Positions 10,373-19,592 of a DNA stretch of 64,000 nucleotides are shown piece by piece. Under the pieces are notes generated by a model. The model worked only from the letters and a program-made list of their open reading frames with translations. It ran no database searches and was not told where the DNA came from. The first letter of the stretch is position 1; each line of letters opens with the position of its first letter. The DNA lies in NCBI RefSeq assembly GCF_003364315.1, contig NZ_NXLS01000003.1, forward strand, positions 62,001-126,000, in the 5' to 3' direction. The position numbers were made by a program, and so were the translations under genes. The stretch is from Helicobacter ganmani (GTDB lineage Bacteria > Campylobacterota > Campylobacteria > Campylobacterales > Helicobacteraceae).

Positions 10373-12126
10373 ATGTCTAGCTTTTTCTCCTTTTTAGAAC
10401 AGAATTTATCTAGTGTTTTATTTATCTTTATTTGCAATGCGATTCTTTTATTTTTTTGGAATTATTTTTCTTATTTTTACGATTCTATCCCTTGGTTTTT
10501 AGAAAAGCTCACCAAATCCCTCCTTAGCACAATCTTGCTAGAACTCCTTTGCTTACACCTCGCCTTTTTACTTTTCCCAAGCAATCTTGCGCGCACTCTT
10601 TTGTTATTACTTGTAGGTTTAAGTGCGATTGCACTTATCGTAGAGGGATTTTTGCTGTATTCTTATCGCAGTCTCATCACACCCTATGTTCTTGACGCAA
10701 TCTTGCAAACAAACTTCAAAGAAGCAAGAGAGTTTTTCATTGCTTTTTTGAATCTCAAGATTTTCTTAATTGCCCTTGGATTCCTATTAGCTGGTTATGG
10801 TTATTTTAAGTTTTTCCCAACCCCACAAACAACCCTGTCTCCTAGATTGATTGGAATCTTTTTTGCGCTTTATGTGCTGCTTAGTGTGATTTTCATCGCA
10901 GATGTTGCCAATCGCTACTTCAAGCACAAGCCCGAACCTTTTGCGAAGCTCAACGAAAATTCCCTCACGCGACTTTTTTATAGTATTCGTCAGTATTATG
11001 GTAGCACGAGCTTCTATACAAGCTACAAACAACTTGTAAGCAATTATCAAGCCTTGCGTGAATCCTATCAAGGTAAAATCTCCAAAAGCTCCGATTCCCC
11101 ACAGCATATTGTGCTAGTCATTGGGGAATCCACACAAAGAAATTTCCTTGAAGTTTATGGTTATGAGCTTCCCAATACCCCCTTTTTAAGGAGCTTTGCA
11201 AATAATGAGGGGGGGGGAGGCAACTAGCGTTATTTAGCGATACAATCGCATCTTTTGCGCAAACCAAACTCGCCTTACAACATTTGCTCAATTTCTCCAA
11301 TGCTGGAGATAGTCAATGGAATCAATCCTTAGACCTTATCAATCTTTTTTCGCTTGCAGGATACAAAACTGCTGTTTTTTCCAATCAAGAAGTTGTCGGC
11401 TCAGAAGTCAATGCCTTTTCCTCTATCGCATCTCTTGCGGATTATAAAGCAAACTTAAACAAGTTCATCACAAGCTCCCGCATTGCAGAAAGTCAAATTA
11501 CATACGATGGATTCCTTTTGCCTTTTATTCAATCTGCACTAGAGCAAAATCCTACCGAATCTCGCCTAGACATTATTCATTTAATGGGGACACATTTTAA
11601 CTACGATAAACGTTACCCCAAAGAATTTGCGAAGTTTAATGCAAACGATATTCATTATCCAAGTTTTGCCGATAAGAAACAAAAGGAAATCATCGCTACT
11701 TATGCCAATGCGGTTTTGTATAATGATTATATTTTGAATGAGATTTTTAAAATCTATGCAAAGAGTGATTCTATTATTTTTTATCTTAGCGACCACGGAG
11801 AGAGTTTATACGAATACAAGGGCAAATTAGGGCATTTTGTAACTTCAAGATTCACTGCCGAAGTGCCATTTCTCGCTTTAATGAGTGAAGAATTTATCCA
11901 AAAACATAAAGAAACTGCACAAAAAATCCAAGCGGCTAAAGACAAACCTTTTGTGATTGATGATTTGATTCATCTACTCTGCGATGTTGCACAAATCCAA
12001 GTCCAAGACTATAACGCAACCAAGAATCCACTCTCGGCTGAATTTAATGCAAAAAAGATAAGAATCTTTAATCAAAAAGCAGATTATGACAAAGAGTTAA
12101 AAGGAGAAATTGCGCAACCAAAATAA
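10373..12126 (+). pseudogene. eptC: phosphoethanolamine transferase (EptA/EptC family), interrupted at a G9 tract; probably phase variable
   Basis: Two frames make one protein. The first (10373-11227, 284 codons) holds about four membrane helices (residues 10-180) and the nucleophile motif VIGEST (Thr254). It stops at TAG 11225-11227, right after nine Gs (11209-11217). Continuing in the other frame through QLALFSDTIASFAQTKL gives the rest of the periplasmic hydrolase domain (HLMGTHFNYDKRYP, LSDHGESLYEYKGKLGHF), ending at 12126. One added G, or loss of two, gives an open frame of about 584 codons, the usual family length. The enzyme transfers phosphoethanolamine to lipid A and, in C. jejuni EptC, also to FlgG. 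No other lesion is visible, so this looks like an OFF phase rather than a decayed gene; a sequencing indel is the alternative. Confidence 0.88.
11209..11217 (+). repeat. poly-G contingency tract (G9)
   Basis: Nine consecutive Gs inside the coding sequence, encoding Gly in a loop after the nucleophile motif. As written it puts the downstream half out of frame by one base. Poly-G tracts of 8-11 bases are the classical slip-strand switches in Campylobacter and Helicobacter. Confidence 0.9.
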
Positions 12127-12159
12127 ATTACAGAGATAGCAAAGAATCGCAAGGCGGAT

Positions 12160-13215
12160 TTAAACAATAAAGCCACCTCCTAATACTTTGTCGTCCTCAT
12201 AAAGCACCAAAGCCTGCCCGCTTGCTACGCCAAAGGCTGGCTCTTGAAGATTTGCAAGCAAGATTTCTTGCTTTTTTCCTTCCGAATCCTCCTGAATTAA
12301 TTGCACTCTTGCCTTGACCTTGTGGCTTTTATAGCGAATCTTTACTTCACATTCTAGGGCTTGTTGCTCTGCAAACATTTCTTTTGGCACAGAAAAATTA
12401 ATTGCCCGCACTTGATAAGTCGCCAATTCGTCCTTTTCACCCGCAACAATCGTATTTTCCTGCGGATTAATCTTTAACACATAATGCGGATTCAATGCGC
12501 CCTTAATCGTAAAGCCCTTGCGCTTACCAATCGTGTATTGCATATAGCCTTTATGTGTGCCAATCTCCTTACCTTGTGTATCCAACACCACTCCGGGAGA
12601 TTCTACATTATAATGTTTTTCCAAAATATCTATGTAAGTATTTTCCACAAAACAGATTTCTTGCGAATCCTTATAACTCTCCAAAGTCCCAAGCCAAGGA
12701 AGCTCCTTTAATGCAATGGGCTTAATCTCTTGCTTCCTTTTATCCCCCAAAGGAAAAAGAATGCGCGGAATCCACTCTTTTTTGAGCCCAAACAAAAAAT
12801 AGCTTTGGTCTTTTGTCGTATCTATGCCTTGCGCAATTTTGCCCTCTTTGACTTGCGCATAATGTCCTGTGGCAACATAATCATAGCCTAATTGCTCCGC
12901 CAATCTAAAAGCAATTCCAAATTTCACCAAAGGATTACATAGAGCACAAGGATTTGGCGTTTGCCCCTTAGCATAGGATTCCACAAAATAATCATAAACA
13001 CTTTTTTTGAAAAGTTCGCGCTCGTCTATTATCGCATAAGTAATGCCCAAAGCCTCCGCACATCGTTTGATATTTGCCTCATAGTATTGGTGCTTTGCCT
13101 CCTTATCGTGTAATTTCAAATACACACCATATACAAAATAACCTTGCTTTTGTAGCAAATAGGCGCAATAACTAGAATCTACTCCTCCACTCATTAATAA
13201 CAAAACTTTTTTCAT
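12160..13215 (-). CDS. mnmA: tRNA U34 2-thiouridylase
   Basis: 351-residue MnmA, which thiolates the wobble uridine of tRNA-Lys, -Glu and -Gln. The PP-loop SGGVDSS is at residues 9-15; the first catalytic Cys is in TPNPCALCN, the second in SQEICFVE. Length is typical. Its ATG overlaps the stop of the upstream minus-strand gene by four bases. It converges with the phosphoethanolamine transferase gene. Confidence 0.96.
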   Translation of the reverse strand: MKKVLLLMSGGVDSSYCAYLLQKQGYFVYGVYLKLHDKEAKHQYYEANIKRCAEALGITYAIIDERELFKKSVYDYFVESYAKGQTPNPCALCNPLVKFGIAFRLAEQLGYDYVATGHYAQVKEGKIAQGIDTTKDQSYFLFGLKKEWIPRILFPLGDKRKQEIKPIALKELPWLGTLESYKDSQEICFVENTYIDILEKHYNVESPGVVLDTQGKEIGTHKGYMQYTIGKRKGFTIKGALNPHYVLKINPQENTIVAGEKDELATYQVRAINFSVPKEMFAEQQALECEVKIRYKSHKVKARVQLIQEDSEGKKQEILLANLQEPAFGVASGQALVLYEDDKVLGGGFIV

Positions 13216-13634
13216 TTTTTCCTCATAAATGTTAATTTTTCACTTAACAAAAGTTTATTATCTGTGTATTTTGCCCATAGAATCTCCAATGCAAAAATCT
13301 CACCATTACCGAGTTTGGCAAAAGGAAAGCGCGCATAATAGAGATTCTTTTGCTGTAATGTCGCTCGTTTAAAAAACGTCTTAATTTGCAAACCTTGAAT
13401 CCTGCCAAGATTCTTAGAATCCTTTGCAATAATAACAGCAACTTTTGGGTTTAAGGCGCAAAGTTGAATATGTTTAGAATCCTGCGCGCTCTTAAAAAGC
13501 AAGCTAAGATTCGCTTCATCAAAGGCATAATAACAACTTGCGCTATAAACCTCTAATGTATCAGAATCTGCTTCAACGACACTCAAACTTAACAAATGAT
13601 ATTTTTTGATAAAATCTTTTATTTTTGGATTCAT
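13212..13634 (-). CDS. UPF0306/YhbP-like flavin-binding-fold protein
   Basis: 140-residue protein resembling the YhbP/UPF0306 group of split-barrel (PNPOx-like) proteins: an early LLSLSVV strand, then [16 protein letters not shown] and [11 protein letters not shown], typical of the fold. No catalytic function is established for this group. First gene of a pair with mnmA (ATGA overlap) and divergent from dgkA with a 94-base gap. Confidence 0.7.
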   Translation of the reverse strand: MNPKIKDFIKKYHLLSLSVVEADSDTLEVYSASCYYAFDEANLSLLFKSAQDSKHIQLCALNPKVAVIIAKDSKNLGRIQGLQIKTFFKRATLQQKNLYYARFPFAKLGNGEIFALEILWAKYTDNKLLLSEKLTFMRKK

Positions 13635-13728
13635 AAGATGGAATTGTAGCTAAAATTTTGGCGAAAACGAGGGAAAGACATTCAATAAATGGTAATATTT
13701 CGTATCCTAAGAAATATAAGAAGTTGCA

Positions 13729-14088
13729 ATGAAACCAAAATATCATTTTTTCAAAAATACAAAATACGCTTTATGCGGAGTTTTGGCAATGTTAAAAAAC
13801 GAAGCGGCTTTCAAACTAGAGTGCCTCATAATCATTCCTTTGCTTTTTGTCGCTTTTTATTTAGAGATTCCGCTTGAAAAACGCATTCTTTTGATTGCTG
13901 TTTTGTGGTTAATTCTTATTGCGGAATGCTTCAATTCTGCCATTGAATCCTGCGTGGATTTAATCACGCAAGAATTTCACGCAAAGGCAAAAATAGCCAA
14001 AGACTGCGCTTCGGCAGGTGTGTTTTTCGCAATCTCACTTGCGATTCTTACTTGGGGGCTTGTTTTGGGGGATTTGTATCTTTGGTGA
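13729..14088 (+). CDS. dgkA: diacylglycerol kinase, small membrane type
   Basis: 119-residue prokaryotic DgkA, which phosphorylates diacylglycerol back to phosphatidate during envelope glycolipid turnover. Three membrane helices are expected (about 34-50, 57-75, 98-117). Conserved motifs are LKNEAAFKLE, ECFNSAIE and AKIAKDCASAGV, including catalytic Glu and metal-binding residues. Divergent from the YhbP-like gene. Confidence 0.95.
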   Translation: MKPKYHFFKNTKYALCGVLAMLKNEAAFKLECLIIIPLLFVAFYLEIPLEKRILLIAVLWLILIAECFNSAIESCVDLITQEFHAKAKIAKDCASAGVFFAISLAILTWGLVLGDLYLW

Positions 14089-14151
14089 TTATCCGCATTT
14101 GTGCGCAAGATTTTTTAATTTAGGCTGTTTTACATTTGCTTTTTCTCTGTC

Positions 14152-14255
14152 CCCGCAAGATTCCACGAGGAATTGTGGCAATCTATAATGCAGAATCTCA
14201 CTTACAAAGATTCCATTTTGTCATTACGAGATTCCGTAAGGAATCGTGGCAATAA
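14152..14255 (+). repeat. short dispersed palindromic repeats, copies 4 and 5 in tandem
   Basis: Two units lie in the gap after dgkA. Unit one (14152-14201) reads CGCAAGATTCCACGAGG then AATTGTGGCAATCTATAATG and AGAATCTCAC. Unit two (14220-14255) reads CATTACGAGATTCCGTAAGG then AATCGTGGCAAT, with the palindrome GATTCCGTAAGGAATC. The second ends beside the stop of the minus-strand EF-hand gene. Confidence 0.65.
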
Positions 14256-14257
14256 CC

Positions 14258-15904
14258 CTACATTTCCATTTCAAACTTGCTTCCTCTTAACTTGTCTTTC
14301 TCCTCTAGTTCCGAGAATCTTATCATATTCTCCACATTTTGTATTTTATGCAGCGCATTTGCCACGAGCTCCTTGCCATCTCCTATTGTTAGGATAAAGG
14401 CGGAGCGACCATTTTGGAAGCTTAATTTGCGGATAAATTCCACTCCAAGTTCCGCTAGAGAGACAATAGAGCCATTCATATTTATGTCTGCGCCTATTTT
14501 GTTAAAGTCTAGCTTGTTTAAATCCTCTTCATCAAAGCTCATAGCCTCGCTAAACGCATTTGCCCTCTCGCTTCTCTCTGTCAAGTCGTTAAAATTCCCA
14601 TCGCTCGTGTATAGCTCATCAAGGCTTAGTCGCATTGTCCTGCCTGAATCAAACTTCAGCGTAAGCATTCCATTATCATCTAGCTTCATTCCAACGACAG
14701 AATCCACATCTTTTAGCGCACTAGCGTATTTCATAGCAGTAGAGGAGCTATTTAACCCATTGTAAAACTCTCTAAAATTTGCCTCGCTAAATTTCATTCC
14801 TGTGATTGCTTGAAATTCTTTGCGGATTGCTAGTTTATCGGCTTTGTCATCATTATAATAGTCATTATACATTTTGTTAAAGCGATTCTGCAAATCTTCT
14901 AAATAGTCCTCTCGCTTCCCATATTTCCAATCTTCTCTGCCATCATATCCGCTAAATCTAAGTCGCTCTAGCTTTAGCCCTCCGTTTAAATCCGTCTTAG
15001 AGTATGCGAAATCTAGGGATTTTAAGAGCTTTTCAAAGGTTAGCCTCTCTAGGCGGTATTCGTCTTTATAGGTTTTTGTTAAATCTATCCAACCGCTTTC
15101 ATCAGCGTTTGCTGCGAACATTTTTCTAATTTGGTCTTTTTGCGTGTCATTTAGCTTCTTATAGCTTTCCTCTGGGCGAAATAGACTTGTTCCGCTTTCT
15201 AAATTTCCTTTATTGTAGCCATATTTCTTTATATTCTCATCTACATCTTTTTGCGTATTTACAAACTTCGTCAAATCAAGTGAGCTATAAACATCGCTAA
15301 ATTTTAAGATAACTTCCTCGCCCTTAGAGTTGTAGCCCTTTAGCTTTAGCTTACTAAAAAACTCATCGCTAGAATCTAAGAATCCATCTTGATTATCATC
15401 TAGGTTAATGAGCTGCCCCATATAGCCTATGCTTCCAACTCCATATTGGTCATTATCATCATCTAAGTCTAAGAAAACCTGCATTTCCCCCACAGGCGTA
15501 TTTAAATACTTAGAATTTCCAGCGGCATTAAGCATATTTCCGCCACCACCATTTGCGCCGCTCCAGCGATAAGCATCATCAAAAATGGTTCTACCAAACT
15601 CATCATAAGAGATAGAGTGAGAGTGGAAGCTAGGAGTGAAGTAGTTTAGCTTATCTCCATTTAGGCTTGAGTGCGAACTAAGCCCAAATGATTGAATAGA
15701 GCCAAAGCCTAAAGCGTTTAATACCCTAGCCCTCGCATTTTCTTGCGCTTGTCTTATGCGTTCTTGTTCTGCCTTTGCCGCCGCTTCTGCTTGAGATTGT
15801 TTGATTGCTTCCTCTGTGAGTTTGAGGTTGTCATTGGTCTCTAATGTGCCTAGATTATTTGAAACCAATTTGGGATTGATATGTGTTGGGTTATTGATAT
15901 TCAT
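14258..15904 (-). CDS. acidic signal-less protein with EF-hand-like loop (cassette A, second gene)
   Basis: 548 residues, no signal peptide or membrane segment; I do not recognise a named family. An Ala/Gln/Glu-rich probable coiled coil lies at 30-62. An Asp-rich stretch (145-182) contains a near-canonical calcium loop, D169-x-N171-x-D173-G174-x-L176-D177-x2-D180. A second DxNxNG loop (GADINMNGSI) is at 471-480. ATG 15904 overlaps the stop of the upstream exported-protein gene (ATGA), so the two are coupled; starting ten codons earlier inside that gene is less likely. The same design recurs at 54-55.2 kb. Ca2+ binding is inferred. Export by the flagellar apparatus is only a hypothesis. Confidence 0.75.
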   Translation of the reverse strand: MNINNPTHINPKLVSNNLGTLETNDNLKLTEEAIKQSQAEAAAKAEQERIRQAQENARARVLNALGFGSIQSFGLSSHSSLNGDKLNYFTPSFHSHSISYDEFGRTIFDDAYRWSGANGGGGNMLNAAGNSKYLNTPVGEMQVFLDLDDDNDQYGVGSIGYMGQLINLDDNQDGFLDSSDEFFSKLKLKGYNSKGEEVILKFSDVYSSLDLTKFVNTQKDVDENIKKYGYNKGNLESGTSLFRPEESYKKLNDTQKDQIRKMFAANADESGWIDLTKTYKDEYRLERLTFEKLLKSLDFAYSKTDLNGGLKLERLRFSGYDGREDWKYGKREDYLEDLQNRFNKMYNDYYNDDKADKLAIRKEFQAITGMKFSEANFREFYNGLNSSSTAMKYASALKDVDSVVGMKLDDNGMLTLKFDSGRTMRLSLDELYTSDGNFNDLTERSERANAFSEAMSFDEEDLNKLDFNKIGADINMNGSIVSLAELGVEFIRKLSFQNGRSAFILTIGDGKELVANALHKIQNVENMIRFSELEEKDKLRGSKFEMEM

Positions 15905-17097
15905 TTTCCTGCTCCTTGCCGATTTATCCGCCAATCAATTAAAAGTATATTTAATGTTTGTGGGTCGTAATAAACATCTATATCGTTAAGATTCAAAATA
16001 GACGAAGTTCCGCCGCTTAAGACCGTGTAAGATTCTTGGATTAAAGTGTTAATGTCATAAGTTATCTGTCCTCCTGTGGAGAAAATTAACTTTTCTTTGG
16101 CATTGTAGTTATCCATAAGCTCAAACATTCCCACAACAGGATTATAAAAAAGCTCTTTAGCGTTAATATAGAATCTTGTTTCGTCATTTTCTAAATATCG
16201 CATTAAATCAGTTACGCTAAAATACCTCTGATAAGAAGCATCCTTTGAAAATTTAATTGTCTGATTCCCAAAAGTTTTTTGGACTAATTCTTCATCACTT
16301 CCATCCTCTGCTTTCCAACCAATTTGATAATCTAACACTTTTTCTATTGCTTGAATATATACCCATTTGTTAAGAGGAATCGGCTTTGTCGTGATAATGC
16401 GTTCCGTAGAATAATCAGAATACTTTGTGGTAACAGAAAGCAAACCAGAGGGCAATAGTTGAAAATTAAAATACTGATATTCCCAAGCTGGGTCGCTTTG
16501 TTTGTATATTTCGTTTCTGTTAAATAACGAAATGGCTTCAGAGAAATATCCGCCAAGTTTTATCCACATTCCAAAGCTATTAGAATAAGGCATACCCCAT
16601 TCAGGATATTTATCTGTCGGATTTCTCCCACCATTATAATAAGTCCTTGCATTTACATATTCGCTATAAAGCTCTTGCTTGTCGGGATTCCACTTTTGCA
16701 CCGCATAGTCTTTTGGGCTATCCAGTCTGCTAGAATCTATGGTAAGGATATTTCCAACTTCTGCGAATGGTTTATCTGTGGTATAAGTTACATACAAAAC
16801 GACATTACCCGCACTATTTCTAAGTGCTACAAGCGAATCGGTAGAGGAGTTAAAAGGTGGAATCACATCGTTATTATAGGGATAAGTCCCACCTCTTGCG
16901 TTCTTAGCCACCTTTGTTTGTTTATTTTGTGGAACTTTTATCGCAGATTTTACTTCCTTTGGGAAGTTTTGTAACATTTCCTTCGCTTCTTTGCCACTTA
17001 GTGCCTCGCCTATTTGCACTTTGGGTTGTATTTGTGCAAAAATCAATGTGCTAAACGCACTAGAAAACACCAAGCCAACCAACAATTTCTTGAGCAT
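15901..17097 (-). CDS. Sec-exported protein, possibly LamG-like (cassette A, first gene)
   Basis: 398-residue protein with a clear Sec signal peptide (residues 1-21, cleavage after IFA) and no Cys. The middle (about 165-260) has a strand pattern like a LamG/concanavalin-type jelly roll: SFGMWIKLG, FNFQLLPSGLLSV, PIPLNKWVYIQ. Domain assignment is by eye. The C-terminus is rich in NxxDIDVYYDP. It is translationally coupled to the acidic EF-hand gene. Upstream are TATAAT and a FliA-like CCGATAT box. Confidence 0.7.
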   Translation of the reverse strand: MLKKLLVGLVFSSAFSTLIFAQIQPKVQIGEALSGKEAKEMLQNFPKEVKSAIKVPQNKQTKVAKNARGGTYPYNNDVIPPFNSSTDSLVALRNSAGNVVLYVTYTTDKPFAEVGNILTIDSSRLDSPKDYAVQKWNPDKQELYSEYVNARTYYNGGRNPTDKYPEWGMPYSNSFGMWIKLGGYFSEAISLFNRNEIYKQSDPAWEYQYFNFQLLPSGLLSVTTKYSDYSTERIITTKPIPLNKWVYIQAIEKVLDYQIGWKAEDGSDEELVQKTFGNQTIKFSKDASYQRYFSVTDLMRYLENDETRFYINAKELFYNPVVGMFELMDNYNAKEKLIFSTGGQITYDINTLIQESYTVLSGGTSSILNLNDIDVYYDPQTLNILLIDWRINRQGAGK

Positions 17098-17126
17098 TTG
17101 CCCCTCATTAATTCAAGATAGTATTT

Positions 17127-17156
17127 ATTATATCGGATTTATTAAAGAAAAGTTAA
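17127..17156 (-). promoter_or_regulatory. TATAAT with overlapping FliA-like box before cassette A
   Basis: On the minus strand TTAAC (17156-17152), 15 bases, CCGATAT (17136-17130), overlapping TATAAT (17132-17127), 30 bases before the ATG. CCGATAW is the -10 element of Campylobacterota FliA promoters. The -35 is imperfect, so vegetative use is equally possible. Confidence 0.5.
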
Positions 17157-17221
17157 GAGAATTTTAACATTTAAGAATGCATTAAGTTGGGATTGCAAGA
17201 AATACGAGATTATTTAAAAGT

Positions 17222-17297
17222 TGGCGACCCTTGGAAGATTTGAACTTCCGTATATGCCGTGAAAGAGCATTATCCTTGGCCACTAGATGAAAGGGTC
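17222..17297 (-). tRNA. tRNA-Glu(TTC)
   Basis: On the minus strand the acceptor GACCCTT pairs with AAGGGTC, then discriminator G and an encoded CCA. The anticodon loop CTTTCAC gives TTC. The D-arm TCATCTAGTGGCC and T-arm GAAGTTCAAATCTTC are normal. 76 nt. Confidence 0.95.
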
Positions 17298-17379
17298 GCA
17301 AGAATTTTAACATATTTCTGATTAACTTGTGTTAGGTTATGCTAAAATTTCGTTTCATTTAGCCCAAAAAAGAGAGAAA

Positions 17380-18492
17380 ATGTCGTCTGTCCCTTATGAT
17401 TTTAGCAACCAAAACGCAACCCTAGTGCATATTTGTTGCAGCGTAGATAGTCATCACTTCCTAACAAGTCTCCAAAAACTTTACCCCCATAAGCATTTTT
17501 GCGGATTCTTTTATAACCCCAATATCCACCCCTATGAAGAGTATCAACTGCGCCTAGAAGATGTCCAACGCAGCTGCAAAATACTTGGGATTCCGCTTAT
17601 TGTTGGAGAATACGACGACAAAGAATGGCTACAAAATGCCAAAGGCTTAGAAAACGCACCCGAAAAGGGGGAGCGGTGTAGCTTTTGCTTTGACTTTCGC
17701 TTAAACAAAACTGCTCAAATTGCCAAAAAAACGCATTGCACAGAATTCACCACTACTCTACTTGCAAGCCCAATGAAACTACAATCTGAACTTTTTGCAC
17801 AAGGTGAAGTGATTGCTAAAAGTTGGAATCTTGACTTCCTGCCCCTTGATGTGCGAAGCAAAGGGGGCACAAAAGTGCAAAACGAACTTGCAAGAAGTGC
17901 AAAGCTCTACCGCCAAAACTACTGCGGCTGCCTTTTTGCCCTCAAAGCCCAGCGAGACAAATCCCAAAAAAACGCGCTAGAGTTGCTCTCGTCCTTAAAC
18001 GCACCACAAGGAATAAGGAATCTCCCCGCGTTGCGATTCCATAATTTTCAAACGCGAACGAGACTAGAGCAAGCAGACCAACCCTACCAAATCCTTAAAC
18101 GCAAAGTTTTACACTACCAACTTCTTAAAGGCAAACTGACTTGCCAAAATCAAACAATTCCTAGCTTTATTTGCGATTATTCCCTACTTTCCAAACCCAC
18201 CAAAGCAAAAGTAGAATTTTGGCATAATGGAATCGGATATGCCAACAAAGAAGGAATTTTGCTACTTTTATTTGAGAGTTTCAAAGATTTATTAAAAATA
18301 TCAGACTTTTCCACTCTCTTGCGGCAAGGGCTTTGTGAGGAAATTCAGTTGCTTTTGCGCCACAAAATTTATCCCTATGGGTTTTTTACCTCCCCGCTTT
18401 TAATCATAGAGCAACCTATTTTTAATGATTTTACACTAGAAATTTCGCATACTATGCAAGAGGAAATCTTGGAGGATTTTCTCCCTTTGTAA
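17380..18492 (+). CDS. queH: epoxyqueuosine reductase QueH
   Basis: Last step of queuosine synthesis, reducing epoxyqueuosine in tRNA. The DUF208 core carries the cysteine pairs: HICCSVDS (C19, C20), ERCSFCFDFRL and YCGC, for iron-sulfur and metal binding. The protein is 370 residues because of a C-terminal extension of about 150 residues after the core. ATG 17380 follows AGAGAGAA; an upstream in-frame ATG (17329) overlaps the promoter-like GCTAAAAT and is unlikely. Confidence 0.92.
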   Translation: MSSVPYDFSNQNATLVHICCSVDSHHFLTSLQKLYPHKHFCGFFYNPNIHPYEEYQLRLEDVQRSCKILGIPLIVGEYDDKEWLQNAKGLENAPEKGERCSFCFDFRLNKTAQIAKKTHCTEFTTTLLASPMKLQSELFAQGEVIAKSWNLDFLPLDVRSKGGTKVQNELARSAKLYRQNYCGCLFALKAQRDKSQKNALELLSSLNAPQGIRNLPALRFHNFQTRTRLEQADQPYQILKRKVLHYQLLKGKLTCQNQTIPSFICDYSLLSKPTKAKVEFWHNGIGYANKEGILLLLFESFKDLLKISDFSTLLRQGLCEEIQLLLRHKIYPYGFFTSPLLIIEQPIFNDFTLEISHTMQEEILEDFLPL

Positions 18493-18548
18493 AAGTTGCG
18501 TAAAAATGCTAAAATTTTGGCTTAAAACTTAGCAAGGAAGGATAAAAA

Positions 18549-18788
18549 ATGTTTGAACGCATTGACGGAATCTTGCGTGAAATTGAGGAAGCACAGGCAG
18601 AGATTCAGTTGCTTTTAGGAATCGCAAAAATTTCTTTTGTAGATTATATTATGATTAAACGTGGCTCACAAGATATGCCAGAAGAGCTTGGCGCGTGGAA
18701 TCTCCAACAAATTGACAACGAAGTCTCGCGTCTCAAAGAGGCAATTGACACACTCAATAAAATCAAAAGAGAAGTTCTCACTTGGTGA
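18549..18788 (+). CDS. conserved small helical protein
   Basis: 79 residues, almost wholly alpha-helical and charged, with heptad-like patterns at both ends (RIDGILREIEEAQAEIQLLL and NEVSRLKEAIDTLNKIKREV) suggesting a coiled-coil hairpin. AAGGAAGGA precedes the ATG. I do not recognise the family. It lies between queH and an EI24-like gene, probably cotranscribed with the latter. Confidence 0.7.
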   Translation: MFERIDGILREIEEAQAEIQLLLGIAKISFVDYIMIKRGSQDMPEELGAWNLQQIDNEVSRLKEAIDTLNKIKREVLTW

Positions 18789-18836
18789 ATTTTTGGATTC
18801 AATTTTTATGATTTATTGCAAAAATTAAGGACAACT

Positions 18837-19583
18837 ATGCAATCAAAAATGCAAGAGCAATTCACCCAAACAAAGCACTATTTCGCGCTTGCCAAAAAGG
18901 ATATTTTCACGCCTTATTTACTAGGCTTGACTTTCTTACCTTTATTTTTTGCGCTACTTTTTATCGGTGGAATCTTTTATTTCTTTGGCAACACTTGGTA
19001 TGCCACGCTTTATGATTCTTTGCGCTGGGATTTAAATCTCTCTATTACTTGGCTTGCTTGGATTCAAAGTAGCCTAGATTATATTATCCAAACCACGATT
19101 TTTATTTTTTTAGTTTTTTTATTTTTGATATTTTCGCTCTTACTTACATTGACGATTTGTTCTTTTTTAGCACCTTTTGTCGTCCATTTTGTGCGCAATA
19201 AACACTATCCTACCTGCCCTTTAGAGGGTAATACAAGCACATTAGTTTCTTTGTTTTCTTTACTTGGAGTTTATCTCTTATATCTTTTGTTTTTAGTGCT
19301 TTTATTGCCTCTTTATTTTGTGCCCTTTATAGGTTCATTTGTGATTTTATTGCCAAACTTTTGGCTCTTTTCTAAAACATTAGTTGCAGATGTGGGCGAG
19401 GGAATCTTTGAAAAAAAAGAGCTTAAACGCATTAAATTAGAACAAAAAAGTAGAATCCGCAACGTTGTTTTGCCCTTGTATGGCTTAAGTCTAATTCCGA
19501 TTATTGGATTTTTCGCTCCTGTTTTTGCGCTCACAACCTTAGCACATTTGTTTTTAAATCTCAAAAGCAACGCAACATTTTAA
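18837..19583 (+). CDS. EI24/CysZ-like integral membrane protein
   Basis: 248 residues with four or five hydrophobic segments (about 23-45, 80-115, 140-180, 205-240), in the pattern of the EI24 domain family (CysZ and relatives). CysZ is a sulfate channel in E. coli, but substrate cannot be inferred here. ATG 18837 is chosen because TTAAGGA precedes it; a TTG seven codons earlier lacks a ribosome site. dnaB follows after 9 bases. Confidence 0.75.
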   Translation: MQSKMQEQFTQTKHYFALAKKDIFTPYLLGLTFLPLFFALLFIGGIFYFFGNTWYATLYDSLRWDLNLSITWLAWIQSSLDYIIQTTIFIFLVFLFLIFSLLLTLTICSFLAPFVVHFVRNKHYPTCPLEGNTSTLVSLFSLLGVYLLYLLFLVLLLPLYFVPFIGSFVILLPNFWLFSKTLVADVGEGIFEKKELKRIKLEQKSRIRNVVLPLYGLSLIPIIGFFAPVFALTTLAHLFLNLKSNATF

Positions 19584-19592
19584 GGAATCAAT

